In this document: one piece after another, positions 15,115-25,255 of the stretch
How positions within the stretch are numbered: position 1 is the first letter of the stretch
How the letters are laid out: each line of letters begins with the position of its first letter
Assembly: GCA_947649495.1 (NCBI GenBank)
Contig: CANSRU010000009.1
Coordinates: 34,604-98,603, forward strand
Reading direction: 5' to 3'
Length of the DNA: 64,000 bases
Source of the DNA: an uncultured Porphyromonadaceae bacterium
GTDB lineage: Bacteria > Bacteroidota > Bacteroidia > Bacteroidales > Muribaculaceae
The notes under the pieces: model-generated
Database searches by the model: none
The model's input: only the letters and a program-made list of their open reading frames with translations
What the model was told of the DNA's origin: nothing
Made by a program: the position numbers and the translations under genes

Positions 15115-17997
15115 TTACAGGGTCTTCTTTACAGCTACTTCTTCGAAGCATTCCACTATATCGCCTTCGTGGATGTCGTTGTAGCCACTGATATTCAGGC
15201 CGCATTCGTAGCCCGAAACCACTTCTTTCACGTCGTCCTTGAAGCGCTTGAGCGAGCCGAGGTCGCCGGTGTAACGCACTATGCCGTCGCGTATCAGGCG
15301 CACTTTGCAGGCTCTCTTTATGCGGCCTTCGCGCACGAGACATCCGGCAACGGTGCCCACTTTGGATATGCGGTAGGTCTGGAGCACTTCGGCGGTACCG
15401 ATAATCTCCTCTTTCATCTCGGGGGCGAGCATGCCTTCCATAGCGTCCTTCACCTCTTCGATGGCCTGGTATATAACCGAGTAGAGACGAATCTCCACAC
15501 CATCGCGTTCGGCTGCACGGCGTGCGGCCTGCGACGGACGTACCTGGAAGCCGATTATGATGGCGTCGGATGCGGCGGCGAGTGTCACGTCGCTTTCCGA
15601 AATCTCGCCTACGGCCTTATGAAGCACGTTGACCTGAATTTCTTCGGTCGAAAGTTTGATGAGCGAATCGGAGAGAGCCTCGATTGAGCCGTCAACGTCA
15701 CCTTTCACAATCACGTTGAGCTCCTGGAAGTTACCGATGGCACGGCGTCGGCCGATATCCTCGAGTGTGAGAATCTTCTTGGTGCGCAGTCCGAGTTCGC
15801 GTTGGAGCTGTTCGCGCTTGGTGGCTATCTCGCGGGCTTCGTGTTCCGATTCCATCACATTGAATGTGTCGCCTGCTGTCGGAGCGCCGTTGAGGCCGAG
15901 AATAAGTGCCGGTTCGGCGGGGCCGGCCGACTGTATGCGCTGGTTACGTTCGTTGAACATCGCCTTCACCTTACCGTAGTGTGTACCTGCGAGTATGGTG
16001 TCGCCCACACGGAGTGTTCCGTTCTGCACAAGCACGGTGGCCACATAGCCACGGCCTTTGTCGAGCGACGATTCGATGATTGAACCTGTGGCCGAGCGGT
16101 TGGGGTTGGCCTTCAGCTCGAGAAGTTCGGCTTCGAGAAGCACCTTTTCCATGAGCTCTTCCACGCCTATACCCTTTTTGGCCGAGATGTCCTGCGACTG
16201 GTATTTGCCGCCCCATTCCTCCACGAGGTAGTTCATTCCGGCAAGTTCCTCCTTGATTTTGTCGGGGTTGGCGGCCGGTTTGTCTATCTTGTTGATGGCA
16301 AATACGATGGGTACGCCTGCTGCCGAGGCATGGTTGATGGCCTCAACGGTCTGAGGCATCACGTCGTCGTCGGCGGCCACAATTATTATACAGAGGTCGG
16401 TTACCTTAGCTCCGCGGGCACGCATGGCGGTAAACGCTTCGTGACCGGGGGTGTCGAGGAATGTTATGTGGCGTCCGTCGGCAAGTTTCACATTGTATGC
16501 ACCGATGTGCTGTGTTATGCCACCGGCCTCACCGGCAATCACGTTGGCGTTACGTATATAGTCGAGCAGCGATGTCTTACCGTGGTCCACGTGACCCATC
16601 ACGGTTACGATTGGCGGGCGTTCGGTGAGGTCTTCTTCAGAATCCTCCTCCTGGGCTATCGCCTCTACCACTTCGGCTGACACATATTCGGTGCGGAATC
16701 CGAATTCCTCGGCCACTATATTTATGGTCTCGGCGTCGAGACGCTGGTTGATCGATACCATCACGCCGATGCTCATGCATGTGCCTATCACATTGTTGAT
16801 AGGTACGTTCATCATCGATGCAAGGTCGTTGGCCGTAACAAATTCGGTGAGTTTCAGCACCTTGCTCTCAGCCATTTCCATCTCCTGGGCTTCGCGTTCA
16901 CGGTTGGCCACGGCCTCGCGTTTCTCCTTACGCCATTTTGCGCCCTTCTTCTGGCCCTTGTCCTTGCTTGTAAGCCTTGCAAGAGTCTCTTTCACCTGCT
17001 TCTGTACATCCTCGTCGCTCACCTCATTGTGAATCGGACGACGGTTGCGGTCCTTGGGTGAGTTGCCATGTTGCTGGCGCTGTTGGTTCTGGTTCTGTCC
17101 GGGAGTTTTCTCGATGTCGATTTTCTCCTTGCCTCCGATGCGCTTGCGTTTCTTGCGGTCGCCTTGTCCGGCGGCGTTCTGCTGTCCGGGTTGTGCGGCA
17201 CGGTCTTTTGCTATGCGCTCGTTGCGGCGTTCCTCTTTTGTTTTCTTTTTGGGACGGGTCGACTGATTGAGTACGGAAAGGTCTATTTTACCCACAACGT
17301 TTATATTCAGGCCGCCTGTGACGGTGGTCGGTATGAAGTTGTCGTTCTCAGACTTTTTGTCGTTATCCTCTTTTTTCTCCTCTTTAGCGGGAGTCTCTTT
17401 TGCCACCACGGGTTTTTCAGCTGGTTTTGCCGGAGCCTGCATGGGCTTGTCGGTTGCGGGGGTCTTGGTCACTATTGGCTTTTCTATTGTTTTTTCAACT
17501 TTTGTCTGCTGCTGCGGTGCTGCCGCCTCAGGTTTAGGCGCGGCGGGCTGCTCCACCACCGGCTGCGGTGCGGGTTGCGGTGCAGGGGCTACCACAGTTT
17601 CAGGTTCCGCTTTCTGTTCCACTGTCGGAGCCGGAACCTCCACTTTGGCGGGAGTTTCCTTCACCTCAGCGGTCTTGTTGGCTTCAAGGTCTATTTTCCC
17701 AATCACTTTGGGTCCCGGAGCGGGACGTGTCTCTATTTTTATCTCCTCAGGTTCGGGAGCGGCTTTTGCCTTCTCCTTATCCTTGTCGCGGACGCGGTCG
17801 GAGGCGATGCGGTCCGATTGGCTCTTCAGATAGCGGTCGGGCTCATATTCTTTGACCAGAAGGTCGTAGGCATTTTCGTCGATGCGTGTGTTGGGGTTGT
17901 CGTCGACGGTGATGCCCTTTTTTTGCAAAAATTCCACCACCGTGGCTATAGACACGTTGAAGTCTTTTGCTGCTTTGCTGATTTTCGTTCTCGCCAT
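15115..17997 (-). CDS. infB: Translation initiation factor IF-2
   Basis: A 960-residue IF-2, which brings initiator tRNA to the 30S subunit and promotes subunit joining with GTP. Residues 1-50 are the IF2_N helical domain. Residues about 60-370 are a long low-complexity Lys/Glu/Ala/Pro/Gln region, with GKIDL repeated at 100-104 and 236-240. The G domain has GHVDHGKT (468-475), DTPGH (515-519) and NKID (569-572), then the usual domains II-IV. The long N-terminal part is usual for Bacteroidota. nusA lies 62 bases upstream. Confidence 0.97.
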   Translation of the reverse strand: MARTKISKAAKDFNVSIATVVEFLQKKGITVDDNPNTRIDENAYDLLVKEYEPDRYLKSQSDRIASDRVRDKDKEKAKAAPEPEEIKIETRPAPGPKVIGKIDLEANKTAEVKETPAKVEVPAPTVEQKAEPETVVAPAPQPAPQPVVEQPAAPKPEAAAPQQQTKVEKTIEKPIVTKTPATDKPMQAPAKPAEKPVVAKETPAKEEKKEDNDKKSENDNFIPTTVTGGLNINVVGKIDLSVLNQSTRPKKKTKEERRNERIAKDRAAQPGQQNAAGQGDRKKRKRIGGKEKIDIEKTPGQNQNQQRQQHGNSPKDRNRRPIHNEVSDEDVQKQVKETLARLTSKDKGQKKGAKWRKEKREAVANREREAQEMEMAESKVLKLTEFVTANDLASMMNVPINNVIGTCMSIGVMVSINQRLDAETINIVAEEFGFRTEYVSAEVVEAIAQEEDSEEDLTERPPIVTVMGHVDHGKTSLLDYIRNANVIAGEAGGITQHIGAYNVKLADGRHITFLDTPGHEAFTAMRARGAKVTDLCIIIVAADDDVMPQTVEAINHASAAGVPIVFAINKIDKPAANPDKIKEELAGMNYLVEEWGGKYQSQDISAKKGIGVEELMEKVLLEAELLELKANPNRSATGSIIESSLDKGRGYVATVLVQNGTLRVGDTILAGTHYGKVKAMFNERNQRIQSAGPAEPALILGLNGAPTAGDTFNVMESEHEAREIATKREQLQRELGLRTKKILTLEDIGRRRAIGNFQELNVIVKGDVDGSIEALSDSLIKLSTEEIQVNVLHKAVGEISESDVTLAAASDAIIIGFQVRPSQAARRAAERDGVEIRLYSVIYQAIEEVKDAMEGMLAPEMKEEIIGTAEVLQTYRISKVGTVAGCLVREGRIKRACKVRLIRDGIVRYTGDLGSLKRFKDDVKEVVSGYECGLNISGYNDIHEGDIVECFEEVAVKKTL

Positions 17998-18059
17998 ATT
18001 GTGTTATGTGATTATTCTATTGTTTGTGAGGTGAGGAGAGGGAGTGTGCATGGCCGGAA

Positions 18060-19316
18060 TCAGTCCTCAAACTCGGCGCGTAGCACTCCGAGCACCTGAT
18101 CCACGGTGTCTTCCTCGAGGTCGGCCTTTTCTATGAGCACTTCGCGGGGAGTTGCAAGCACGCTCTTGGCGGTGACGCAGCCTATGTTCTTTATGGCTTC
18201 TATCACCCATGAGTCGATTTCGTCCTTGAATTCGTCGAGGTAGATATCCTCCTCGAAGGTCTCCTCGGTGTCGCGGTAAACATCGATTATGTAGCCGGTG
18301 AGCATCGAGGCGAGCTTGATGTTGAGACCGCCCTTGCCTATGGCCAGCGACACTTCGTCGGGACGCAGGAACACTTCGGCTTTCTTCTCATCCTCGTCCA
18401 GACGTATCGACGATATCTTCGCGGGGCTGAGGGCGCGCTGTATGAAGAGCGAGGGGTTGGAAGTGTAGTTGATTACGTCGATGTTCTCGTTGCGCAGCTC
18501 ACGTACAATACCATGTATTCGCGAGCCCTTCACACCTACGCAGGCGCCCACCGGGTCTATGCGTTCGTCGTAGCTCTCCACGGCAATCTTGGCACGTTCG
18601 CCGGGAATGCGGGCCACGGCGCGTATGTTGATCAATCCATCGTGGATTTCAGGCACCTCGAGTTCAAACAGACGGCGCAGGAAGTTCTCGTTGGTGCGGC
18701 TCACCGTGATTTTCGGATTGTTGTTTTTGTTGTCGACATTGGCCACCACTGCGCGCACGGTCTCACCCTTGCGGAAGAAGTCGCCGGGTATCGACTCGCT
18801 TTTGGGCAAGAGAAGCTCGTTCTTGTCGTCGTCGAGCAGAAGGGTCTCGCGCGACCATGTCTGGTACACCTCGCCGGTCACCAGTTCGCCTTCGAGTTCC
18901 TTGAATTTATTGTATATCGCTTCCTTCTGGAGGTCAAGTATCTTTGACTGGAGAGTCTGGCGCAGAGTGAGGATGGCGCGTCGGCCGAAATCGGCAAAGA
19001 ATATCTCCTTGGTGTGTTCCTCGCCTATCTCCACATCGGGATCCTGGTCGGCGCGGGCGTCGCTCAGGCTTATCTGGGTGTTGGGGTCGGTCACTTCGCC
19101 GTCGGCCACCACCTGAAGGTTCTGGAATATCTGCACGTCGCCTTTGTCGGGGTTCATTATCACGTCGAGGTTCTCGTCCGTACCGAACATTTTAGCCAGC
19201 ACATTGCGGAACGATTCCTCAAGGACGCTTATCATCGTGGTCTTGTCGATGTTTTTAAGTTCCTTGAATTCGGCAAAACTCGCCACCATGTTGGGCGCTT
19301 CCTCTTTCTTAGCCAT
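18060..19316 (-). CDS. nusA: Transcription termination/antitermination protein NusA
   Basis: A 418-residue NusA binding RNA polymerase and nascent RNA in pausing, termination and antitermination. N-terminal domain about 1-130, S1 domain about 135-205 (GELVTGEVYQTW start), then two KH domains with GVKGSRIHGIVREL and AIGKGGLNIKLASML. The C-terminal region (about 350-418) is acidic and holds one short helix-hairpin-helix-like segment, without the two AR repeats of E. coli. Order rimP-nusA-infB is the classical operon. Confidence 0.96.
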   Translation of the reverse strand: MAKKEEAPNMVASFAEFKELKNIDKTTMISVLEESFRNVLAKMFGTDENLDVIMNPDKGDVQIFQNLQVVADGEVTDPNTQISLSDARADQDPDVEIGEEHTKEIFFADFGRRAILTLRQTLQSKILDLQKEAIYNKFKELEGELVTGEVYQTWSRETLLLDDDKNELLLPKSESIPGDFFRKGETVRAVVANVDNKNNNPKITVSRTNENFLRRLFELEVPEIHDGLINIRAVARIPGERAKIAVESYDERIDPVGACVGVKGSRIHGIVRELRNENIDVINYTSNPSLFIQRALSPAKISSIRLDEDEKKAEVFLRPDEVSLAIGKGGLNIKLASMLTGYIIDVYRDTEETFEEDIYLDEFKDEIDSWVIEAIKNIGCVTAKSVLATPREVLIEKADLEEDTVDQVLGVLRAEFED

Positions 19317-19337
19317 AATAAAGATGTAAAAAGGGTT

Positions 19338-19811
19338 TTATTTGAAACTTATTGAATATTTCACGTATTTGCACTGGTCCATAGCCAGCACCACCGGTGT
19401 GTCCACCACTACCGGACGTTTGCTTCCCGGCTGTTTCACCTTTTCCTTGACGGTGAGGGTAAATTCGGGAGCATCGGGGTTCAGGGCGCTCAGTGTGCCA
19501 TAGAGTTTACGGCCGTCGCGGGTGAGCACCTCCACCTCATTGCCTATGTTTTTCTCATACTGGCGGCGCACCTTCAGCGGCGATGTCAGGCCTGCCGAGC
19601 CCACTTCAAGCTCGTAATCCTCCACATCGCGGTCAAAAACACTCTCTATCTTGCGGGTGAGTGTGGCGCATGTGTCTATATCCACTCCGCTGTCTGAGTC
19701 TATTTCCACGGTGATGGCGTTGGCCGGGCTTACCGTCACGTCCACAAGGAAGCAGTCGCTTCCGGCAAGAGCCTCGTTCACCGTCTGTTCAATGAGATGT
19801 TTGTCTATCAT
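19338..19811 (-). CDS. rimP: Ribosome maturation factor RimP
   Basis: A 157-residue 30S maturation factor. The segment VEIDSDSGVDIDTCATLTRK and the VGSAGLTSPLK motif (about 87-97) are standard for RimP, followed by a C-terminal SH3-like domain that is somewhat longer than usual (VKQPGSKRPVV insert). First gene of the rimP-nusA-infB-folK operon, with a well-formed promoter 50-80 bases upstream. Confidence 0.93.
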   Translation of the reverse strand: MIDKHLIEQTVNEALAGSDCFLVDVTVSPANAITVEIDSDSGVDIDTCATLTRKIESVFDRDVEDYELEVGSAGLTSPLKVRRQYEKNIGNEVEVLTRDGRKLYGTLSALNPDAPEFTLTVKEKVKQPGSKRPVVVDTPVVLAMDQCKYVKYSISFK

Positions 19812-19860
19812 ATTGCAAATAAAAGGGAGGAAGCGTGTGCCCCCTCCGTGACTGTTGTTG

Positions 19861-19891
19861 CAAAAGTAGTCAATTATTCAGTGATGTGCAA
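19861..19891 (-). promoter_or_regulatory. Promoter of the rimP-nusA-infB operon
   Basis: Minus strand: TTG (19889-19891), 20-base spacer, TACTTTTG (19861-19868). The 5' UTR is about 45 bases and contains a GGAGG.../CCTCC complementary pair (19816-19837) that could fold. Confidence 0.65.
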
Positions 19892-19981
19892 TTAATGCGG
19901 CCTTTTTAATCCCGTCGGGATGTAAGGATGGTGGATAATTAACTTTTGGATAACTATTTTTGGCAAATATTAACTTATTGG

Positions 19982-20464
19982 CTATTTGTAGATAAGCGCT
20001 GTGGCTGCTGCCGCTATCCCCTCCTTGCGTCCGGTGAATCCTAAATGTTCGGTAGTGGTGGCTTTTACCGACACCCTGTCGGGGGATACTCCGAGGTCTT
20101 TGGCCACAGTCTCGATCATGGCCGGTATGTGTGGGCTCAGTTTTGGAGCCTGTGCCATTATGGTTATGTCCACGTTGGATATCCTGTAGCCCTTTTCCGA
20201 CACGAGTTCTACCACACGGCGCAACAGCCTGCGGGAGTCGGCGCCGCTGTATGCGGGGTCGGTATCGGGGAAATGGTAGCCTATGTCGCGCAGGGCCACC
20301 GCCCCGAGCAGGGCGTCGCATAGCGCATGCAGCGCCACGTCGGCATCGCTGTGGCCCAGCAGGCCGAGTTCGTGTGGTATCTCCACTCCGCAAAGCCACA
20401 GCTTGCGCCCGGCCACGAGCCGGTGCACATCGTAGCCTAAGCCGGTACGTATGTCGTCAATCAT
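19982..20464 (-). CDS. ispF: 2-C-methyl-D-erythritol 2,4-cyclodiphosphate synthase
   Basis: A 160-residue MEP-pathway enzyme forming the cyclodiphosphate and releasing CMP. Metal ligands D12 and H14 (GYDVH) and H46 ([12 protein letters not shown]) are present, as are the GHSDAD block (37-42) and the [20 protein letters not shown]-terminal motif. Normal length. It lies 13 bases after porV and is the last gene of the Ig-rex-FAH-porV-ispF run. Confidence 0.96.
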   Translation of the reverse strand: MIDDIRTGLGYDVHRLVAGRKLWLCGVEIPHELGLLGHSDADVALHALCDALLGAVALRDIGYHFPDTDPAYSGADSRRLLRRVVELVSEKGYRISNVDITIMAQAPKLSPHIPAMIETVAKDLGVSPDRVSVKATTTEHLGFTGRKEGIAAAATALIYK

Positions 20465-20477
20465 GTTTTGCAGTGTG

Positions 20478-21704
20478 TTATTTGCGTCGTCCGAAAAGGT
20501 CGCGCAGTCCGTCCATGTCGAATGTCAGGGAGAAGCGCAGTGTCTGGTCAAGAGGCGAAGTCTGAGCCGTGGCCATCATGTAGGCTGCGTCAAGACGCAT
20601 CACATTGAGGGCGAATCCGGCACCCACGCTGAAGTATTGGCGGTTGCCCTTCATGGCGTTTTCGTAGAAATAACCTGCGCGTAGAAAAAACTGCTGGTTG
20701 TAGTTGTATTCTGCTCCGAGCGACCACATTATCTCTCTAAGCTCCTCCTTGAACCCGCCGGGGGCATCGGTAAACGATTTGAATATGCCTGTTATGGGCG
20801 ACATGTTTTCCCATTTTTCCAATGCGTCGTTGTATTCGCGCTCAGCCTCCAGTTCGGTCTTGTCGGCGCTCTCATAGTCTTTCAGACGCGGGCGTGCCGG
20901 CACGAGGAGCTTGTTGAGGTCAAGCGACACCGCTAAGTTGTGGTAATCGGCAAGCGGGAACATGAACGAGGCTCCCAATCGCAGGTTGGTGGGGAGGAAC
21001 GCGGGATCCTCGCCGTTGTTGTACGATACTTTTGTACCGATGTTGGATATGTTCCATCCCCACGAGAATTGACATTCGTTACGGCCAATTATGGGGTAGG
21101 TGGTGAAATATCCCGATATGTCGGCGGCAAATGCCGAGGCGCCGGTCGATTGGTCGCCTGCGTATGAGTCGCTGAATCCGAGGTCGGAATAGATGTAGCG
21201 GAAAACAACACCCATCGAGAATTTCTCTGACAGTTTGCGCGAATAGCCTATGTCAAACGACATTTCGTAGGGGTTGAGTGTCTGGGCCGATTGGGTCTCG
21301 CCGGGCGGATTTGTAGTCACTTCGCCGAGCGAGAAATAGCGCAGCGACGCACTGAGAGCCTGGTTGTCATTATGTCCGAGCTTCCAGTAGCCGGCCACGT
21401 TGGCAAGGAATATATCATTTACAAGTTTGCGCAGCCATGGTGTGTAGCTCAGCGATGCGGCTCCGCGGCTGTAGGCAAACGCGTATTTCGATGGGTTCCA
21501 GTATTGCGAGTTGGCATCGGGGTCTGTGGCCACACCGAGGTCGCCCATCGAGGCTCCGCGGGCATCGGGAGCTATGTTGAGCGAGTTCACGCCGGTCTGT
21601 ATGGGGTTGAAATCGTCTTTTACGTTCTCCTGCGCCATTGCCGTGGGTAGCGATACCGCCCAGATGGCAATGAAGAGAGTTATCACCTTTGATATGTGGT
21701 TCAT
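20478..21704 (-). CDS. porV: Type IX secretion system outer membrane protein PorV
   Basis: A 408-residue outer-membrane beta barrel of the PorV/LptO family. Signal peptide 1-24 (ending TAMAQ). The [24 protein letters not shown] block near 48-72 is the family hallmark, and the protein ends in a barrel strand. PorV shuttles C-terminal-domain cargo from the translocon to the PorU sortase, which is encoded separately at 43.8-47.2 kb in this window. An insertion rich in Lys/Glu near 270-300 lies in an extracellular loop region. Confidence 0.92.
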   Translation of the reverse strand: MNHISKVITLFIAIWAVSLPTAMAQENVKDDFNPIQTGVNSLNIAPDARGASMGDLGVATDPDANSQYWNPSKYAFAYSRGAASLSYTPWLRKLVNDIFLANVAGYWKLGHNDNQALSASLRYFSLGEVTTNPPGETQSAQTLNPYEMSFDIGYSRKLSEKFSMGVVFRYIYSDLGFSDSYAGDQSTGASAFAADISGYFTTYPIIGRNECQFSWGWNISNIGTKVSYNNGEDPAFLPTNLRLGASFMFPLADYHNLAVSLDLNKLLVPARPRLKDYESADKTELEAEREYNDALEKWENMSPITGIFKSFTDAPGGFKEELREIMWSLGAEYNYNQQFFLRAGYFYENAMKGNRQYFSVGAGFALNVMRLDAAYMMATAQTSPLDQTLRFSLTFDMDGLRDLFGRRK

Positions 21705-21786
21705 GTGGATTGTTGATTACTTTGTAGCTAAAGTAATAACTGAAAAACATCCGTTTTATTGTGGATTAGGAATCCATTCAATATAC

Positions 21787-22338
21787 TTATTTTATTCTGG
21801 CTTCAAGAACTTCGTGTCCCGATATCCGGGCGCTTAAGTCTGTGCCTATGGTCACCGGAATGGTGGCGGTGGAGTGGCACACCATAATCACGTCGCCTAT
21901 CTTCAGGGTGGCATATTCGCTTATGGCGCGGACAGATTCGGCAGCCATCTCTCCCGGATGTTCTATGCGGGTGGTTATGCCCCCGCATTCTATATCCAGC
22001 GCGGAGCCGCCGGTTTCCGTTGCCGGAATCCATGTTCCCAACGCGGTGGTGTAGTCAATCAGTCCTGCCATTCCCGGGGTGAGCTCCACCCCCGCCGGAC
22101 GCAACCGCACGGCAGCTGTATAGGCGTCGAAATAGCGCATTGCGAATTTCTCCGACACGCTTTTCCCGAGTCTCGACACTCTCACGGCGAGATATACCGA
22201 TGCTTCCCAATTGTCTGTGAAGTCGGGAAGAAACATGGGTTTGCCGGTGAGGGTCACCGAAGAGTCGGCCACCAACTCCACCCGCGGTGGCATTATCATA
22301 GGGCTGTCGGGTGTGCGGTCAAAGGCTATTATCTTCAT
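21787..22338 (-). CDS. Fumarylacetoacetate hydrolase-fold protein lacking the metal site
   Basis: A 183-residue protein resembling the short FAH family of Bacteroidota: GKPMFLPDFTDNWEASVYLAV, RLGKSVSEKFAMRYFDAYTAAV and the C-terminal IKIGDVI-like segment line up with FAH enzymes. Where active members have the ExE metal ligands, this one appears to have SVY, and the later DFTARD aspartate is replaced by RLRPAG. It is therefore probably not a hydrolase and may be a binding protein or a decaying gene, although the frame is intact. It overlaps rex by four bases, so it is translationally coupled to the redox repressor. The alignment is by eye. Confidence 0.6.
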   Translation of the reverse strand: MKIIAFDRTPDSPMIMPPRVELVADSSVTLTGKPMFLPDFTDNWEASVYLAVRVSRLGKSVSEKFAMRYFDAYTAAVRLRPAGVELTPGMAGLIDYTTALGTWIPATETGGSALDIECGGITTRIEHPGEMAAESVRAISEYATLKIGDVIMVCHSTATIPVTIGTDLSARISGHEVLEARIK

Positions 22339-22991
22339 GAGCGTGAGCAGTCTATACGGTTGTATATCAGCGCAAGGTCGGCATAGATGGATGTGTCCAC
22401 TATCACCACGTCAGATTTGGCCGACAGTCTTACAGGGGTGAAATTCCACAGTGCGCTAACTCCTGCGGCGGCCATGGTGTCGGCCACCTGTTGCGCCTGT
22501 TCCACCGGTACGGCCACTATCCCTATCTCCGCGTTGTAGGCGGCGCGGCGCTCGGCGAGTTCCGAGATGTGGAATATCGGTACATTCTTTATCGTTGTGC
22601 CTACAATGTCGGGGTTGATGTCAAATCCGGCCACAATGTTGAGACCGAATCGCTCGAGGCCGGTGTCGGCTATCAGTGCCGAGCCGAGCGAGCCCACTCC
22701 CGCCATTATGGCATTGTGCTTGCTTGTGAATCCTAAGAATGCGGCCAGCGCTTTCTCCAGATCGGCCACGCGGTAGCCTATGCGGGTTTTCCCCTTGATG
22801 TCGAGCACCGAAAGGTCTTTGGCTATCTGCGATGCATCTACATTGAGTTCCTTGGATATGGCTGTCGACGATACGTGGTCGATGTTGCGCGAGCGCAGCA
22901 TCGATACGAACGCCAGATACCATGGCAGGCGTCGCAATGTGGGTTCCGGAGCCGGTTCGCGCGGAGCCGTGGGTGTTTTATTCTCGTTCAT
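22335..22991 (-). CDS. rex: Redox-sensing transcriptional repressor Rex
   Basis: A 218-residue NAD(H)-sensing repressor that controls fermentation and anaerobic respiration genes. Residues 20-85 form the winged helix (SSTAISKELNVDASQIAKDL, then GKTRIGYRV). The Rossmann motif is GVGSLGSA (98-105) with acidic D124 (GFDINP) binding ribose. The C-terminal domain-swap helix is present. It is the second gene of the leftward operon and overlaps the FAH-like gene. Confidence 0.93.
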   Translation of the reverse strand: MNENKTPTAPREPAPEPTLRRLPWYLAFVSMLRSRNIDHVSSTAISKELNVDASQIAKDLSVLDIKGKTRIGYRVADLEKALAAFLGFTSKHNAIMAGVGSLGSALIADTGLERFGLNIVAGFDINPDIVGTTIKNVPIFHISELAERRAAYNAEIGIVAVPVEQAQQVADTMAAAGVSALWNFTPVRLSAKSDVVIVDTSIYADLALIYNRIDCSRS

Positions 22992-23026
22992 TTCTCTTTT
23001 CTGCTATTGTGGGTGTTTATTCATGG

Positions 23027-25105
23027 TTACCGCAACCTGCCGAGCGAGCCTGAGCCACGGTAGCCTGCGCGTCCGTTGGCTGCGTTCTGGTCGCGGTTGG
23101 TGCGGTTGTAGTTACGTCCTTTGCGTTTTCCGAAGGGGTCGTCGGGGTCCACCGATGGATTTCCGAACTCGTCATAATATTGGTCGTCTTCGTCGTCGGG
23201 GTTCATCATGTCCTCCTCACCGCGTTTTTTCTTCGGCTTGTTTTTCTTTATGTCGAGCGGTTTCTGCTGGTCTATGGGGAGTTCGTTGATGTCCCATGGC
23301 TGATTTATGTCCCAGTTCTTCTTAAGCGACAGTTTCTTGGAAAAATAGTACACCTCCTCGGGCTGTATGGAGTCGGCTACATTTCCGCCGTCATACAGGC
23401 CGTTGCCGTTGCGGTCCACAAACAGGCGGGCGTAGTAGGTGCCGGGCTGTATGTGCCTGAATGCGGCCACACCGCCGTTCACCGGCTCCGATCTCACCGG
23501 TTTGTCCTGATTGTTGAGCAGTTGTGCCACGGCCGAAGCATCTGTTGGCAGGCCTGTTATGTTGAAATTGATACTTGAGTAGTCTTCAAGCGGACGCACG
23601 GTGAATTCAGCGGTCACCGGGCCGTTGCTGATGTCGTAGATTCCGGTCATGCCCAGTGAGTCTATCGTTAGCTTGTATTTCTCGCCCGGAGTCCATTTCA
23701 CGTCAGTGCCGTATATTAGCGGGTTGAGCGTGTCGACAAGAGCCATCGGTGTTATCTCCACCTCCACCCAGTTGCTGTCCACAAGCTGATGCAGGTGCAC
23801 CGCGTTGCTGTCGAATCTCGAAAGGGGGGTCTCGGTGCTTATGCGTAGCGGCGAGTACACTTCGGCCGTGCCCTGTATGAGCGGGGTTATCTTAAGCAGC
23901 TCCACCTTGGGCGGAACGGTGTCGGTGGTGTCCGACGATTGTTTTTTCTCCTTATCCTTCTCCTTCTCTTTCTCCTTTTTTGTGTTCTTTTTCTTGTCGC
24001 GGAACACGAAGCTGAGTGTGTCGGTGGTCCACGAAAGATTGTCGGTGGAGTCGGTTTTAAGATACCGTGCCGCTATGAACAGCGAGTCGGTATCGATGAG
24101 CCGTCGGTCGGTGAGCCAGTATTCGAGCGTGTCGCGGGTGGCCGATGATTTCAGCACCGAGAGGTCTTTGAGATTCATTCCGTCAAACTCACCTCCCGTT
24201 ATTGTAAGTTCAGGGAATGAATCGGATGGAGCTCCCATCTCGAAATATATCTTGTTGCGCTGCTTCCGTTCATATTTGCTCATGTACTGCGCTTTGTATT
24301 TCTCGTTGAACCAGGTGAGCAACACGTCGTCGGGAGCGTATGCCGTGTAGGCAGTTTCGGCTATGGAGTCTGTGCCGTCGGCGGCTTTGAGGGTGTCGGT
24401 GCGTGTCTTGCGCGATGCTGTCGGGGATATCAGTGTGTCGTAAAATGCTATATCCTCGGTGCGGTCCCATTTGTTGTCGCGGTTCACATCGTTTATGGCG
24501 AATATGCGGTAGGTGCCGGGCTTGAGGTTGCGTATCACGAACTGTCCGAGCTGGTTGGTCTTGGTGATGCGGTCAAACGCTACCTTGGTAAGAGCCGTGT
24601 CGGAAAGGTTGGAGTGCACACCCACAAGCATTCCCTGGGCAGGCTCCAGATTTTCAGCCTCGAACACCATGCCGGCTATGGCGAGGGTGTCGATGGTGGG
24701 GCCGGTGGCGAAGTCAAAGGCGAAACCGTCGAGTTCATTGCCCTCGTTGAGGTCGCTTATGGCGTCTGTGAAGTCTATGGTGTAAGTGGTGTTGGGTTGG
24801 AGTGAGTCCATGAGATTGATGGTGACCCGGCGGCCGGCGGCCGATATCTTGGGCATGGTTTTCTGTGCCGGCGACACCACCACCTTGTTCATGGCGTCCT
24901 TGAGCTGCACATTCTCGTCAAACTCTATGGTGATGCGGTCGCGCTCCACGTTTACGGCGCCTGGACGCGGTGTGCTCCTTACAAACACCGGCGGAGTCTC
25001 GTCGATGGGTCCCCCCTCGGGGCGCCCCATGCTGGCGCACGCCGCAAGGGCTGCAGCCGCTACGATGGCTACTATCAGCCGCATATATATTACCGTTCGG
25101 TTCAT
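23027..25105 (-). CDS. Outer-envelope lipoprotein with Ig-like (SbsA/Big_5) domain
   Basis: A 692-residue lipoprotein: lipobox C23 (LAACAS) after a hydrophobic start. Residues about 35-140 are a bacterial Ig-like SbsA-type domain (TPPVFVRSTPRPGAVNV, then ITIEFDENVQL). Around 150-230 is a carboxypeptidase-regulatory-like beta domain ending in the EF-hand-like DVNRDNKWDRTED loop, and a second DRNGNGLYDGGN loop near 595-606 suggests calcium binding. A Lys/Glu/Asp-rich stretch (about 375-395) is probably disordered. The C terminus is basic and Gly/Arg rich. This is a common Bacteroidota envelope protein of unknown role, found near rex or porV-type genes. Confidence 0.8.
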   Translation of the reverse strand: MNRTVIYMRLIVAIVAAAALAACASMGRPEGGPIDETPPVFVRSTPRPGAVNVERDRITIEFDENVQLKDAMNKVVVSPAQKTMPKISAAGRRVTINLMDSLQPNTTYTIDFTDAISDLNEGNELDGFAFDFATGPTIDTLAIAGMVFEAENLEPAQGMLVGVHSNLSDTALTKVAFDRITKTNQLGQFVIRNLKPGTYRIFAINDVNRDNKWDRTEDIAFYDTLISPTASRKTRTDTLKAADGTDSIAETAYTAYAPDDVLLTWFNEKYKAQYMSKYERKQRNKIYFEMGAPSDSFPELTITGGEFDGMNLKDLSVLKSSATRDTLEYWLTDRRLIDTDSLFIAARYLKTDSTDNLSWTTDTLSFVFRDKKKNTKKEKEKEKDKEKKQSSDTTDTVPPKVELLKITPLIQGTAEVYSPLRISTETPLSRFDSNAVHLHQLVDSNWVEVEITPMALVDTLNPLIYGTDVKWTPGEKYKLTIDSLGMTGIYDISNGPVTAEFTVRPLEDYSSINFNITGLPTDASAVAQLLNNQDKPVRSEPVNGGVAAFRHIQPGTYYARLFVDRNGNGLYDGGNVADSIQPEEVYYFSKKLSLKKNWDINQPWDINELPIDQQKPLDIKKNKPKKKRGEEDMMNPDDEDDQYYDEFGNPSVDPDDPFGKRKGRNYNRTNRDQNAANGRAGYRGSGSLGRLR

Positions 25106-25127
25106 GATGGTTTCTGTCTAATTTTTG

Positions 25128-25135
25128 CAAAATTA
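25128..25135 (-). promoter_or_regulatory. Promoter -7 element of the Ig-like/rex/porV/ispF operon
   Basis: TAATTTTG on the minus strand, 22 bases before the ATG at 25105; no clear -33 box. Confidence 0.45.
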
Positions 25136-25187
25136 CGGTATAACCGCGATATATGGAATTTTTTCTATAAATTTAAACACACTCTAA

Positions 25188-25217
25188 TTGCTGCATGGGT
25201 TAAATACTGTATCTTTG
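25188..25217 (+). promoter_or_regulatory. Promoter of the TPR protein operon
   Basis: TTG (25188-25190), 19-base spacer, TATCTTTG (25210-25217); transcript start expected near 25224, 32 bases before the ATG. Confidence 0.65.
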
Positions 25218-25255
25218 CAACGGATATACCTATATTAATACCGGGTGCCAGTTTT

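Noticed and set aside
17068..18099. 343-codon plus-strand frame opposite infB
   Set aside because: It mirrors the low-complexity Lys/Glu/Pro region of IF-2; composition is Cys/Phe/Arg-rich with no domain.
19878..20399. 173-codon minus-strand frame overlapping ispF in another frame
   Set aside because: Arg/Pro/His-rich frame shadow of ispF, which has all its catalytic residues.
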